A stretch of 17,114 nucleotides of DNA from JAIBBG01 sp043748015 (GCA_043748015.1 JAYTOA010000054.1:1-17114); one strand, 5' to 3'. Counted from the first letter of the stretch, positions 1 to 7,673 are shown. Made by a program: numbers and translations. Notes: a model not told the origin generated them from the sequence alone.

Positions 1-31
1 TTTTATGTTTTTGTATGGTAACTCAAACATA

Positions 32-45
32 CCGGATTCGTCCGG
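32..45. other. Short perfect hairpin downstream of the FG-GAP gene
   Basis: A perfect 5-bp stem (CCGGA/TCCGG) with a 4-nt loop lies 26 nt past the stop of the minus-strand FG-GAP gene. On the minus strand it is not followed by a T tract, so it is a weak terminator candidate; on the plus strand a T-rich run follows about 12 nt later. It could be a 3'-end stabilising hairpin or chance. Confidence 0.3.
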
Positions 46-70
46 AGCCAACTTCTTTTTTTATACTACT

Positions 71-1372
71 TCATGAAAACGTCTTGGACAGATGTGAAAA
101 ATCTTCACTTGTCAAATTACTAAAACTGAGCACTGTTTCATCCTCCATTTGACCATTGCCATTGAAATGAATAATGCCATTGGGCAAAACAACCAATTCA
201 TAGTTTTCATCCGAGTCATAGTTTCCGAAGGAAGATGCCAATCCGAATATGGAGACCATATCCACCGGACTATCGAAATGACCAGTGCCATCATTAAGAA
301 ATATCAGTGAGACATTAGAAATGTCAAGATCAAGATCTCCGTCAATGTCAGCAATGTTAAAATACGAATTCATATCCGTGTTATAGTTCGCTCCAAAAAG
401 AATTTCAGGTGCCGAAAAAGATCCTGCTCCCATACCAAATGAAACTTGCTCGAGCTGAAAAACATTGTCTGTAAAGAGAACGTCATTTAACCCATCTCCA
501 TTTAAATCCGCAAGGCGAATTGGTTGGCCAATGTCTTCTAAATCCATTAGAGAAGTTGCAGAAGTGATGTCACCATTTCCGGCGTTATTAAGAACATATA
601 CATTACCCGAATTAATGCCAAACATCAAAGGTTCATTATCACCATCGGAGTCGAAATCCCCCGAAAAGACAGGAACCATGGTCGCATAATTCTGATCAAT
701 AACTTCAATGTAACCTTCCGAAGAAAATTGGAACCGATTATATGAACCATTTATACAACCTTGTACATCGCAAAAATTCGAAAATATATCTTTAATGCCA
801 TCTCCGTCTAAGTCAGTATACAGAGTATTATTATAATTTAATTCATAGAAAAAGAGGGTTGGATTAGGGTACGGAAATTCCGCAGCGCTTCCAAATAAAC
901 CAGGACCAAGGAAGTAATGCACAAAACACTCACCCGATGCAGCCATATTGAGCAAATCTTCCTGTCCGTCCAAATCAACATCAAAAAAAGTATGATACCC
1001 ATCCCAACTACCCAAGTCGTGCGCAATCCAAAATGCGCCATCGTTGTTATTTTCAAACCATCTGATAACATTGTTGGGACCATGACCTAATGCATCCACA
1101 TCACCATCAAGGTCCATATCGTGCATCAATTCTATTGCATCTGTTGTGATGATGTGTTGTATGTAAAAATTGCCATTCACATCCTGTTCTGTCCAGATTC
1201 CATTGATGCGATCGACCATGTCCTTGTCTCCGTCCATGTCAACATCAAACCAATCTGTGGCCACTCTGTCAGCCATCCACAATTTGGGTTCTTCAAATTG
1301 CGCATTAATCCTGGAAAAAACAATTATATACAGGACAAAAGTCAATGAAATCGAACGATAGAATACTCTCAT
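71..1372 (-). CDS. Secreted FG-GAP/VCBS-repeat beta-propeller protein
   Basis: A 433-residue protein with an N-terminal signal peptide (hydrophobic residues 9-20, probable cleavage after the INAQ motif near residue 25). At least seven Ca-binding-type DxDxDGxxD motifs recur every 40-55 residues, near residues 43, 85, 131, 187, 239, 289 and 342, and a degenerate one lies near 384 (NYDSDENYE). This is the pattern of FG-GAP/VCBS repeats, which fold as a beta-propeller and bind calcium in integrin-like and secreted bacterial proteins. The role is probably extracellular binding; the ligand is unknown. Many Bacteroidota homologues end in a T9SS sorting domain, but this one stops soon after the last motif and no IYPNP-type tail is seen. 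Either it lacks that tail or the 3' end is altered; only 70 bases remain to the window edge. The start is the ATG directly before the signal peptide. Confidence 0.85.
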   Translation of the reverse strand: MRVFYRSISLTFVLYIIVFSRINAQFEEPKLWMADRVATDWFDVDMDGDKDMVDRINGIWTEQDVNGNFYIQHIITTDAIELMHDMDLDGDVDALGHGPNNVIRWFENNNDGAFWIAHDLGSWDGYHTFFDVDLDGQEDLLNMAASGECFVHYFLGPGLFGSAAEFPYPNPTLFFYELNYNNTLYTDLDGDGIKDIFSNFCDVQGCINGSYNRFQFSSEGYIEVIDQNYATMVPVFSGDFDSDGDNEPLMFGINSGNVYVLNNAGNGDITSATSLMDLEDIGQPIRLADLNGDGLNDVLFTDNVFQLEQVSFGMGAGSFSAPEILFGANYNTDMNSYFNIADIDGDLDLDISNVSLIFLNDGTGHFDSPVDMVSIFGLASSFGNYDSDENYELVVLPNGIIHFNGNGQMEDETVLSFSNLTSEDFSHLSKTFS

Positions 1373-1837
1373 AATTTTTTTTCGTAATCTTCAAGCGAAG
1401 TTAGCAAGTGAAATGTTATTTATAAAATTTGGTCAAGAAAAAACCTCTTCACTTTCAATATAACCGACTGAAAAGGTATCTCGTTCAACGATACTGACCT
1501 AAACTTTATATTTTGGAATAGGATCCCAGCCTTTGAATCCTGCGAGAATTATACTTCATAAGCACTGAACAATAATTTTTGTCTATGAAAAAATATGAAT
1601 TGAAAATTATCAATGTCTGGGTTTTGTCTTTCCAAAAACCGGCGTAAGCATATATCCCTATTTACGCATTAGAATTATTCGGATTAACATGTTACTTCTC
1701 ATTGGCCTGTATTTGTTTGTATAAGTTAAGAGTGATGCTTAGGGGATATACATTGCAAATGATTTTGCACTTTGGAATTCTACATTCAATGAGTGTTCAA
1801 TCTTGAAGTAGCACCATCAAACGTTGGGGATCGGCCT

Positions 1838-2020
1838 TAGAGAAAATACGTAGAAATCCTGACACCGCAGGGCTATCGACAAATCCCTGTTTGACGACTG
1901 ATTTCAAAAAGGAAAAGGAGGGAATTTAGCGTGGCAAATCGGTGCCGGACTTTTTTGAAAGCAGGAGGAGTTTGGATTTGTCAGCCCGCAGGTGGCATGG
2001 ATTTCTACGTATTTTCTCTA
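1838..2020. repeat. 183-bp near-palindromic element with 22-bp perfect inverted ends
   Basis: Positions 1838-1859 are the exact reverse complement of 1999-2020 (22 of 22 bases, starting TAGAGAAAATACG on the left). Complementarity continues inward with small internal loops: 1863-1866 with 1991-1994, 1870-1874 with 1983-1987, GACAAATCC at 1878-1886 with GGATTTGTC at 1974-1982, CTG at 1898-1900 with CAG at 1962-1964, TTTCAAAAA at 1902-1910 with 1952-1960, and an apical GGCA (1933-1936) with TGCC (1943-1946). The whole element could fold as one long hairpin in DNA or RNA. It has no coding capacity. A non-autonomous transposable element (MITE-like) or a structured RNA both fit. The outermost bases are TA on both sides, which would suit a TA target duplication, but a palindrome ending in TA gives this anyway. 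Confidence 0.8.
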
Positions 2021-2037
2021 CAGCCTTGAATTTTTTG

Positions 2038-2065
2038 GTTCTTTTTTTTTCAAGAAAAAAAGAAC
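2038..2065. repeat. A/T-rich perfect inverted repeat
   Basis: GTTC plus a T run, then CAAG and an A run ending in GAAC, form an 11-bp stem with a very short loop. It lies 112 nt beyond the stop of the minus-strand exonuclease gene and 17 nt from the long palindromic element. No T tract follows the stem on either strand, so a standard intrinsic terminator is not shown. It may belong to the neighbouring repeat element. Confidence 0.5.
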
Positions 2066-2148
2066 GTAAAGTAGTTCATTCACATAAACAGAGAGGGCTT
2101 TGCGAAGTAACCCGTTAATCCGATTTCACAATTAAAATCAGCTGCCTC

Positions 2149-2181
2149 ATCTGCGAAAATCTGCGTGAAAAAAAATCTACG
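2149..2181. repeat. Three degenerate copies of ATCTGCG at the exonuclease 3' end
   Basis: ATCTGCG starts at 2149 and 2159, and ATCTACG at 2175, separated by short A-rich spacers. The last copy overlaps the stop codon of the exonuclease gene (CTA at 2177-2179, TAG on the minus strand). Function is unknown and the copies are few and short, so chance or a decayed intergenic repeat are both possible. Confidence 0.35.
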
Positions 2182-2896
2182 TGCTCATCACCTCATCCTC
2201 CGTCAACACTTCTTCTCCGCGATAACGCATGAAAACACGCGCTATGGTGACAACGTCCTTTTTGCAGTAGGTTTCTATGCGATCGAGATTCTGTTCGTCG
2301 TAATAAACTCCGCGAACTTGCGAGCCATCGATGTCATCCTTTGGTGTTGGAATTCCGAAAATGTGTGCCAGTAATTTCAGTGAAGTGTAATGTTTGTAGT
2401 CGCCAAATTTCCACAGTTCCATTGTGTCGAGATGTGGAATTTCCCATGGCTTTTTTCCCGCCAGATCGAGCATAACCGGAAGAGGAATGCCATTCACAAT
2501 CATGCGACGACATATGTACGGGAAGTCAAATTCCTTCCCGTTGTGTGCGCAAAGCAACCGGAATGGCTGGTTGTGACAACGGTTCAACATCTCTGCAAAT
2601 TCTTGCAGCAATAGCCTTTCGTCGTGACCAAAAAAAGAAGACACACGAAAATTTCGTTCGCCATGTTTGGTAGAAAAATATCCCGCGCTGATGCAGATGA
2701 TTTTTCCAAACTCCGCATAAATCCCTGCCTCTCCATAGCTTTCCGCCAATTCGAGTCCGCGCTTTTCACGGGTAAATTTCGATTTTTCTTCCCACAAAGT
2801 TTGCGCACCTGCTTCGAGTTCATTAAAGGATGCGCATTGCGGAACTGTTTCAATGTCGAGGAACAATACCTCTTCAGGATTGACATGTTGTAGCAT
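2177..2896 (-). CDS. Predicted 3'-5' exonuclease, DNA polymerase B-like (DEDDy)
   Basis: A 239-residue cytosolic protein with the three exonuclease motifs of the DEDDy superfamily: Exo I FLDIETVP (D14, E16), Exo II in LCAHNGKEFDFP (D124), and Exo III YCKKD (Y210, D214). The layout fits the stand-alone PolB-like exonuclease family (Pfam DNA_pol_B_exo2), in which two metal ions bound by the acidic residues cleave the 3' terminal phosphodiester bond. The exact cellular substrate is not known; DNA repair or proofreading is a family-level inference. It is probably the last gene of a three-gene minus-strand operon, 35 nt after the preceding stop. The start at 2896 puts 13 residues before the first catalytic Asp, as is normal for this family. 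All catalytic residues are present, so it is likely active. Confidence 0.9.
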   Translation of the reverse strand: MLQHVNPEEVLFLDIETVPQCASFNELEAGAQTLWEEKSKFTREKRGLELAESYGEAGIYAEFGKIICISAGYFSTKHGERNFRVSSFFGHDERLLLQEFAEMLNRCHNQPFRLLCAHNGKEFDFPYICRRMIVNGIPLPVMLDLAGKKPWEIPHLDTMELWKFGDYKHYTSLKLLAHIFGIPTPKDDIDGSQVRGVYYDEQNLDRIETYCKKDVVTIARVFMRYRGEEVLTEDEVMST

Positions 2897-2931
2897 GATT
2901 AAAGGTTTAGGTTAGTTAAAAAGGGAATTTG

Positions 2932-3336
2932 TCAATGGACGAAAATTCCGGGCTTGTCTATCAGCGGAACCATCACCATACGATCCTGGTTGATGGAGTT
3001 TGCTGCAAAAATGTATTTCTTCTCGTAAATGTTTTTTCCCTCATAAAAACTCACCCAATACTGATGACTCAATGCAAATGCATCAGGTAGTATCATCTCG
3101 AATTTCTTGAAACTTTTGGCTTCAACTTTATCAATAAAAAAACGCATGATGGCCGTGTGCTTCTCTTCGCCTGCTATCAATCCTCTTCCTTCCGCGTTGA
3201 TTAAAACCGTTTCTACCGCAACATCCTTCAGGTTCAGAAAATAGACCGACCACTGCGGCTCATTCGAGTCCAGTTTAACCGGCGCGATGGCAATCGCAAT
3301 GTTTTTTACTTCTTCTATGGTAATGTCCTTTTTCAT
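2932..3336 (-). CDS. Conserved Bacteroidota hypothetical protein, 134 aa
   Basis: No signal peptide or membrane segment is visible; the start MKKDITIEEVK suggests a cytosolic protein. The body looks like a single alternating beta-rich domain (WSVYFLNL, ETVLINAEG, RFFIDKVEAKSF, YWVSFYEGKNIYEKKYIF). From memory, similar proteins of this length with a middle LINAEG-like stretch and a closing VPLID motif are widespread in Bacteroidota and sometimes carry an unconvincing tRNA-synthetase-related name; I do not assign a function. It lies 7 nt after the stop of the serine hydrolase gene and 35 nt before the exonuclease gene, so co-transcription with both is likely. No catalytic motif was recognised. 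Confidence 0.75.
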   Translation of the reverse strand: MKKDITIEEVKNIAIAIAPVKLDSNEPQWSVYFLNLKDVAVETVLINAEGRGLIAGEEKHTAIMRFFIDKVEAKSFKKFEMILPDAFALSHQYWVSFYEGKNIYEKKYIFAANSINQDRMVMVPLIDKPGIFVH

Positions 3337-3343
3337 CTCAACT

Positions 3344-4516
3344 TCAATACTTGATTTGACTCACGATGCTTGAAGCGATATCCAGGTAAGTAAATAAATC
3401 CGGCGGCATGTGGTCTTTTCTTTCACTGCTTTGCATGTGGCCTGTGCGCACAACAATAAGATTGTCTTCGGGAATTATTGCGATGTATTGCCCACGCATT
3501 CCACGACATGAAATAAGTTTCTTGCCCTCGTATTGCCCAAGCCACCAATTCAATCCATACCAATAACAAGCTTCGCCATTGATATCGGGAACATTCACGG
3601 GAGTGACACATTCGTGCACAAAAGCCGGATCAAGTATCGTATCCTTTCCCCAAACCCCGTTTTGCAAATAGAGCTTTCCAATGCGTGCGAAATCTCTGGG
3701 TGTAGCGTAAAATCCGCTGAATGTCTTCGCTAGTCCTTTCTCTTTGTCAAGGTTCCAATGCGCGTCATTCTCTGCACCAATACATGACCATATTTTCTGA
3801 AAGAAATAATCGCTTACCGTTCTACCGGTTGCTTTTTCGAGAATCATTCCCAGCAAAACAGAATTGCCGCCTTCATAGGCCCAAAGTGTTCCGGGTGTTT
3901 TCTCTACGCGAAACTTCATAGTTTCTCCGACGAGATCATCACCGTAGTAGCTTTTCGCCATGTAACCAAACGGACTGCTGTAACTTTCTCCAAAAGGAAT
4001 TCCGCTGGTCATTTGAAGCAAGTGGCGAATGGTAAGTGATGCACTTATTCCTTCGCGAAATTCAGGTAAAAAGTCTCCGACAGGCTGCTCAAGACTTTTA
4101 ATGTAACCTTCCTGTACCGCTTTTCCCACGAGCATTGCCGTGAAACTCTTTGCCATAGAGAATGAATTAGAAGTGGTCTTCTCATTTACGTTTCCCCAAT
4201 ATTTTTCGAATAGTAAAGCGTCGTCTTTAAAAACCAGCAACGCAGTTGTTTCCATAGAATCAACCATTGGTAAATATTCCAGTGGTATCATTCCGAGGTT
4301 GTATGCGTTGTGTATAGCCCATGGCTCAGGGTGATCAGCCTTGATGTTGCTCACATCAAAATAGGTCATGTCATCAATATCGGGTTTAGATTTTCCCACG
4401 AAATAGGTCTTCGTAATACCATTCAAGACATGCTTGTTGCCAGAGAAGTAAAGTCCCAATGCGGCAATCAATAACAGTGAAATGATGACGATAGTAATTT
4501 TTTTGAGTATGCGCAT
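3344..4516 (-). CDS. Serine hydrolase, class C beta-lactamase/NylB-like, membrane-anchored
   Basis: A 390-residue protein starting MRILKK, followed by a hydrophobic segment (residues 7-24) that acts as signal anchor or uncleaved signal, placing the enzyme outside the inner membrane. Beta-lactamase-fold motifs are visible: the nucleophile motif SMAK (S120, K123), the tyrosine motif in WAYEGGNS (Y214), and a C-terminal RTG (357-359) in place of KTG. The stretches GLNWWLG and CRGMRGQYIAIIPEDNLIVV resemble the 6-aminohexanoate-dimer hydrolase (NylB)/EstB branch more than true AmpC enzymes. Substrate is unknown; an esterase or amidase role is more likely than antibiotic resistance. An upstream in-frame ATG at 4600 would add 28 residues before the signal sequence and was not used. 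It is the first gene of a probable operon, divergent from the FKBP gene. Confidence 0.88.
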   Translation of the reverse strand: MRILKKITIVIISLLLIAALGLYFSGNKHVLNGITKTYFVGKSKPDIDDMTYFDVSNIKADHPEPWAIHNAYNLGMIPLEYLPMVDSMETTALLVFKDDALLFEKYWGNVNEKTTSNSFSMAKSFTAMLVGKAVQEGYIKSLEQPVGDFLPEFREGISASLTIRHLLQMTSGIPFGESYSSPFGYMAKSYYGDDLVGETMKFRVEKTPGTLWAYEGGNSVLLGMILEKATGRTVSDYFFQKIWSCIGAENDAHWNLDKEKGLAKTFSGFYATPRDFARIGKLYLQNGVWGKDTILDPAFVHECVTPVNVPDINGEACYWYGLNWWLGQYEGKKLISCRGMRGQYIAIIPEDNLIVVRTGHMQSSERKDHMPPDLFTYLDIASSIVSQIKY

Positions 4517-4682
4517 GTGTGTGGTGAATAATGCCGCAAAATAATTCGGTATTGCGACATAAAAATTGTGAGATATGGCATAAACATATATCAGCGTCAT
4601 TTCCTCGTTGAGAAATAATAGGAAGAATTCTTTTTTCGTTTAATAGCTTGTGTGCAAATTGCACCCTCAAAAAAAATTACAC

Positions 4683-5129
4683 ATGAAAATTAAAAAAGGA
4701 GACACAATCGCTGTCAATTACAGGTTGCATGCTGATGGTCCGGATGGAGAAATGATTGAAGAAACCATTATCGGCGATCCGTTTCGCTTCGTCATTGGCG
4801 AAGAGGAATTGCTTGCAAAGTTTCAAGAAGTATTGATGGGATTGGAAGTTGGTGAGAAGTTTCAGGTGAGCATAAAAGCTGCTGATGCATATGGTGAAGA
4901 AGAGGAAAGTCTCTATGTGGAATTTCCAAAAAGCGATTTCATGGAAGATGGCGAGTTGGATGAGGAAATGTTTGAAGAGGGAGAAATCATTCCAATGGAA
5001 AGCCCGGACGGTGAAGTGATGGAAGGTGTGATCTGCGAAGTGAAGCTCAATTCGATAGTGCTTGATTTCAATCACCCACTTGCCGGTGAAGATCTTTATT
5101 TTGAAGGTGAAGTTGTAGAAGTTGGATAA
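4683..5129 (+). CDS. FKBP-type peptidyl-prolyl isomerase, SlyD-like
   Basis: A 148-residue cytosolic protein. Residues 1-70 form the first part of the FKBP fold (KKGDTIAVNYRLHADGPDGE, FVIGEEELLAKFQEVLMGLEVGEKF), residues about 73-123 form the insert-in-flap chaperone domain (YVEFPKSDF through GVICEV), and the FKBP fold closes with LDFNHPLAGEDLYFEGEVVEV. This arrangement is diagnostic of SlyD-type enzymes, which isomerise proline peptide bonds and hold unfolded chains. The His/Cys-rich metal-binding tail of E. coli SlyD is absent, as in many short homologues. The protein is strongly acidic. An upstream in-frame ATG at 4650 would add 11 residues (MCKLHPQKKLH) before the conserved start and was rejected. 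ftsX follows after 83 nt on the same strand. Confidence 0.92.
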   Translation: MKIKKGDTIAVNYRLHADGPDGEMIEETIIGDPFRFVIGEEELLAKFQEVLMGLEVGEKFQVSIKAADAYGEEEESLYVEFPKSDFMEDGELDEEMFEEGEIIPMESPDGEVMEGVICEVKLNSIVLDFNHPLAGEDLYFEGEVVEVG

Positions 5130-5212
5130 ATCATTGCCGCACTGTTGACAAACGTTTTCATTGTTTGAAGCGCTAAGCTCAAACTTGATTTTCTTCGCTA
5201 CAGGAATTTGCT

Positions 5213-6085
5213 ATGTCTAAGTCATTATTCAAACCATCGGGCAGTGCTATATCGTCGTTTTCCACGGTCGTGGGAATTACGTTGGTGTTGATTATGGTGG
5301 GCATACTTCTCATCGTTGGATTGCTTGCGACATCGCTTTCTGATCATTACCGCGGACAAGTGCTCGTGCAGGTATTGATGAAAGAAGATGTCGCAGAACA
5401 AGAAGTATTGCAATTGAAAAAGCGCATAGACGGAGAAGCGTATACCGGTACTGCAACGTACACTTCAAAAGAAGATGCGGCGAAAATGATGCAAGAAGAA
5501 CTTGGTGAAGAGTTCGTTGCTTTCCTGGGATACAACCCTCTACCCGCTTCCATAGACATCAGACTAAATCCTTCGTTTGATCAACAGGAGGGTTTGCAAA
5601 GTGCGATTGCTGAACTTGAAAAAAATCCGATCGTTCACGAAATCGTTTACCAGGAAAATTTGCTCACGCAGATGAACGCCAACCTCAGCAAATGGAGTCT
5701 TGCATTGTTGATTATTGGATTGCTTCTTCTGGTGATCGCAGTTGTTCTCATTGTGAATACTATTCAACTCGCTATTTTTTCACAACGATTTTTGATCAAA
5801 AGCATGCAACTTGTCGGTGCTACTTCATGGTTTATTCAGAAGCCTTTTTTAAGAAGAGGATTGTGGTATGGATTCATATCTGCTGTTTTTGCGCTGGCGC
5901 TGATTTTTGGTGTGCTGTATTATTTTCAACATGATCTCAAAGACATCATCGATATTCTTCGTGAGAACAACAGGTTGCTGGTGTTGATTGGCGGCGTCTT
6001 CGTTATCGGTCTAGTCATGTCGTGGCTTGCGACAGCTTATGCCGTGAGCAGATTCCTTCGCACTGAAGCAGCAAGATTGCATTGA
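5213..6085 (+). CDS. ftsX: Cell division protein FtsX
   Basis: A 290-residue inner-membrane protein of the FtsX/ABC-permease family. In E. coli and other bacteria FtsX partners the ATPase FtsE and activates periplasmic cell-wall hydrolases at the division site. Topology: a short cytosolic N terminus, TM1 (about 17-42), an extracytoplasmic domain (about 45-158), then TM2 (161-184), TM3 (about 217-240) and TM4 (about 255-280). The conserved cytosolic stretch IKSMQLVGATSWFIQKPF after TM2 is the family signature for contact with FtsE. No ftsE is present in the window; in Bacteroidota the two genes are often unlinked. hemH follows 52 nt downstream on the same strand, so read-through is possible. 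Confidence 0.93.
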   Translation: MSKSLFKPSGSAISSFSTVVGITLVLIMVGILLIVGLLATSLSDHYRGQVLVQVLMKEDVAEQEVLQLKKRIDGEAYTGTATYTSKEDAAKMMQEELGEEFVAFLGYNPLPASIDIRLNPSFDQQEGLQSAIAELEKNPIVHEIVYQENLLTQMNANLSKWSLALLIIGLLLLVIAVVLIVNTIQLAIFSQRFLIKSMQLVGATSWFIQKPFLRRGLWYGFISAVFALALIFGVLYYFQHDLKDIIDILRENNRLLVLIGGVFVIGLVMSWLATAYAVSRFLRTEAARLH

Positions 6086-6088
6086 TAG

Positions 6089-6118
6089 TTTGTTGAGCCT
6101 TGGCGCTACATATCTTTC
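6089..6118 (+). promoter_or_regulatory. Candidate Bacteroidetes-type promoter for hemH
   Basis: TTTG at 6089-6092 and TATCTTTC at 6111-6118, separated by 18 nt, resemble the Bacteroidetes pair TTTG / TAnnTTTG with a mismatch in the last base of the -7 box. The -7 box ends 19 nt before the hemH ATG, giving a short leader. It would let hemH be expressed separately from ftsX. The mismatch makes this tentative. Confidence 0.38.
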
Positions 6119-6137
6119 GCCGAATTTCATTTTTTAA

Positions 6138-7172
6138 ATGTCAACTATCAAAAAAAAAGTAGCTGTATTACTTGTGAACCTAGGTTCGCCGGATAGTCCG
6201 AAACCAAAAGATGTCTTTCGCTATCTCACTCAATTTTTGAATGATCCGCGCGTGATCGATATCAGTTGGTTCGGAAGAAAATTATTGGTGAATGGTATCA
6301 TCGTTCCGTTTCGTCATCGCAACAGTGCACGCATCTATCAGAAGCTCTGGACAGAAAACGGATCGCCGCTCATCTACTATGGATATCGTGTAAAAAGCTT
6401 ACTTCAGGAAAAATTTTCTTCAACAGAAAAAAATGAAGTGCGCACTTTTCTTGCGATGCGTTATCAAAATCCTTCCATTGAATCGGGTCTCATGGAGATT
6501 ATGAAATGGGCGCCGGACAAGTTGATTGTCATTCCTCTATTTCCTCAATATGCATCTGCAAGCACGGGATCAGTGATTGACAAATGCATGCGTTTAATGC
6601 GCGATCTGTGGGCGTTTCCGGAGGTGCAGTTCATATCGCAATTTTATGATCACGATGCTGTGATTCATTCGTTTTGCCTGCGCGCAAAAGAATTTGATCT
6701 ATCTACTTATGATCACATTTTATTCAGCTATCATGGCTTGCCGGAGAGACAACTCGACAAAATTTATAGTGACAAAAAATGCGGCAATCACTCATGTGAA
6801 GATGAGATCAACGAAGAAAACCGATTCTGCTATAAAGCCACTTGCTATGCTACAACCCGCATGATTGCTGAGCGACTTGGCTTGCGTGAAGATCAATACA
6901 CAGTGTGTTTTCAATCTCGACTTGGCAAAGGATGGATCACGCCATTCAGCGATCATGTGATAGCCGATCTTGGAAAAAATGGCGCGAAAAAACTCCTCGT
7001 GTTTTCTCCGGCTTTCGTGGCAGATTGCCTGGAAACAACCATTGAAATCGGTGTTGAATATCAAGAACTATTCGAAGAACACGGCGGTGAAAAAGTGCAG
7101 CTCGTTCCGGGTTTGAATGACAATCCGGATTGGATTGATGCTTTGGAACAAATCGTTCGCGAACGATTATAG
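6138..7172 (+). CDS. hemH: Ferrochelatase (protoporphyrin ferrochelatase)
   Basis: A 344-residue protein that inserts Fe2+ into protoporphyrin IX in the final step of protoporphyrin-dependent haem synthesis. Diagnostic features: N-terminal AVLLVNLGSPDSP, the catalytic histidine in SYHGLPER (H199), and the C-terminal FVADCLETTIEIGVEY motif, whose Glu (E299) aligns with the conserved active-site acid. Between them lie four cysteines (C215, C220, C231, C236) in 22 residues around the stretch CYKATCYATT. Cys-rich insertions of this sort are known in several bacterial ferrochelatases, some of which bind a [2Fe-2S] cluster; whether this one does cannot be told from sequence. Length is normal. No other haem-synthesis gene is nearby. 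The stop lies 7 nt from the end of a convergent broken gene. Confidence 0.96.
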   Translation: MSTIKKKVAVLLVNLGSPDSPKPKDVFRYLTQFLNDPRVIDISWFGRKLLVNGIIVPFRHRNSARIYQKLWTENGSPLIYYGYRVKSLLQEKFSSTEKNEVRTFLAMRYQNPSIESGLMEIMKWAPDKLIVIPLFPQYASASTGSVIDKCMRLMRDLWAFPEVQFISQFYDHDAVIHSFCLRAKEFDLSTYDHILFSYHGLPERQLDKIYSDKKCGNHSCEDEINEENRFCYKATCYATTRMIAERLGLREDQYTVCFQSRLGKGWITPFSDHVIADLGKNGAKKLLVFSPAFVADCLETTIEIGVEYQELFEEHGGEKVQLVPGLNDNPDWIDALEQIVRERL

Positions 7173-7179
7173 TTGCAAT

Positions 7180-7508
7180 TCAGCGAATGTTTTTCAGTGA
7201 TGCAATTTGATTTTTGTATCCGGTAATTTTCACCCAATAAAGAATCCAGCACACCAGTCCTCCCAATGACGTGAGCACTCCGAGCATTGGAATTATTCCA
7301 CGCAACATTAAAATATTCATCGCCAGCCCCAATGTGTAGCCGGCCTCGGATCGTCCGGCGTGATGCCTTGAGGGGCGAATTCACGACTCAGTGAATCGGC
7401 CATGCGCGATTCGACAATGAATTGCCGAACTGTTCCGAACAAAGGAACGAGTACCAGCCAAACTTGCCCGGGATTCATTCTGCAGTTTTCCGGACTCAGA
7501 TCATACAA
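7180..7508 (-). pseudogene. Frameshifted small membrane protein gene
   Basis: Two overlapping minus-strand frames together make one plausible protein of about 108 residues. The first (from 7508, TTG start or a lost upstream start) reads YDLSPENC, NPGQVWLVLVPLFGTV, SRMADSLSREFA, GITPDDPRP and then runs into a stop at 7317. The second frame picks up at GYTLGLAMNIL and continues IIPMLGVLTSLGGLVCWIL, YWVKITGYKNQ to a TGA at 7182-7180. The join falls near 7340-7344, in a GGCCGG context where one missing G would restore DPRPGYTLGLA. I recall intact proteins of this type (two hydrophobic segments, a NPGQVW motif, ending in a YWVKIAGYK-like stretch) as small hypothetical inner-membrane proteins in Bacteroidota; function unknown. 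A TAA at 7532-7530 lies in the first frame just upstream. A sequencing error is an alternative to a true pseudogene. Confidence 0.72.
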
Positions 7509-7673
7509 GTTTGCCAGAAATGTTGTGCTTTAAATGATAAACGGAACGAGCACGGCAACTGGTGCAATTCCCATGCTTTTATTGCTCTCCATTATGATGA
7601 CTTCTATATAAATAGGTGGGTGCACTTCTGTAAATTTGATGTGAATGACCCAAGTCAATACTTCCTCACCCTA

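Larger units (their letters stand above)
1373..2176. other. 804-bp intergenic region without a gene
   Basis: No credible coding frame was found here on either strand. The part from 1373 to about 1830 is AT-rich and I see nothing definite in it; a candidate minus-strand -7 box upstream of the FG-GAP gene (TAACTTCG, one mismatch to TAnnTTTG) lacks a well-spaced TTG. The right part holds a long near-palindromic element (1838-2020), an A/T hairpin (2038-2065) and a short degenerate repeat (2149-2181), annotated separately. Confidence 0.7.

Noticed and set aside
1646..1755. Weak inverted similarity between two ATATCCC-type stretches near 1646 and 1740
   Set aside because: Only short, gapped matches in AT-rich DNA; not distinguishable from chance.
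4517..4600. Upstream start for the serine hydrolase at 4600
   Set aside because: It would place 28 residues in front of a typical membrane signal; the ATG at 4516 directly precedes the basic and hydrophobic signal residues.
7061..7384. 107-codon minus-strand frame crossing the hemH 3' end
   Set aside because: It overlaps both hemH and the frameshifted gene out of frame with the conserved stretches of either.
7530..7592. 20-codon minus-strand frame MESNKSMGIAPVAVLVPFII upstream of the broken gene
   Set aside because: It is in frame with the first half of the broken gene but ends at a TAA before it; too short and without a matching family to call a gene or an N-terminal exon of that gene.
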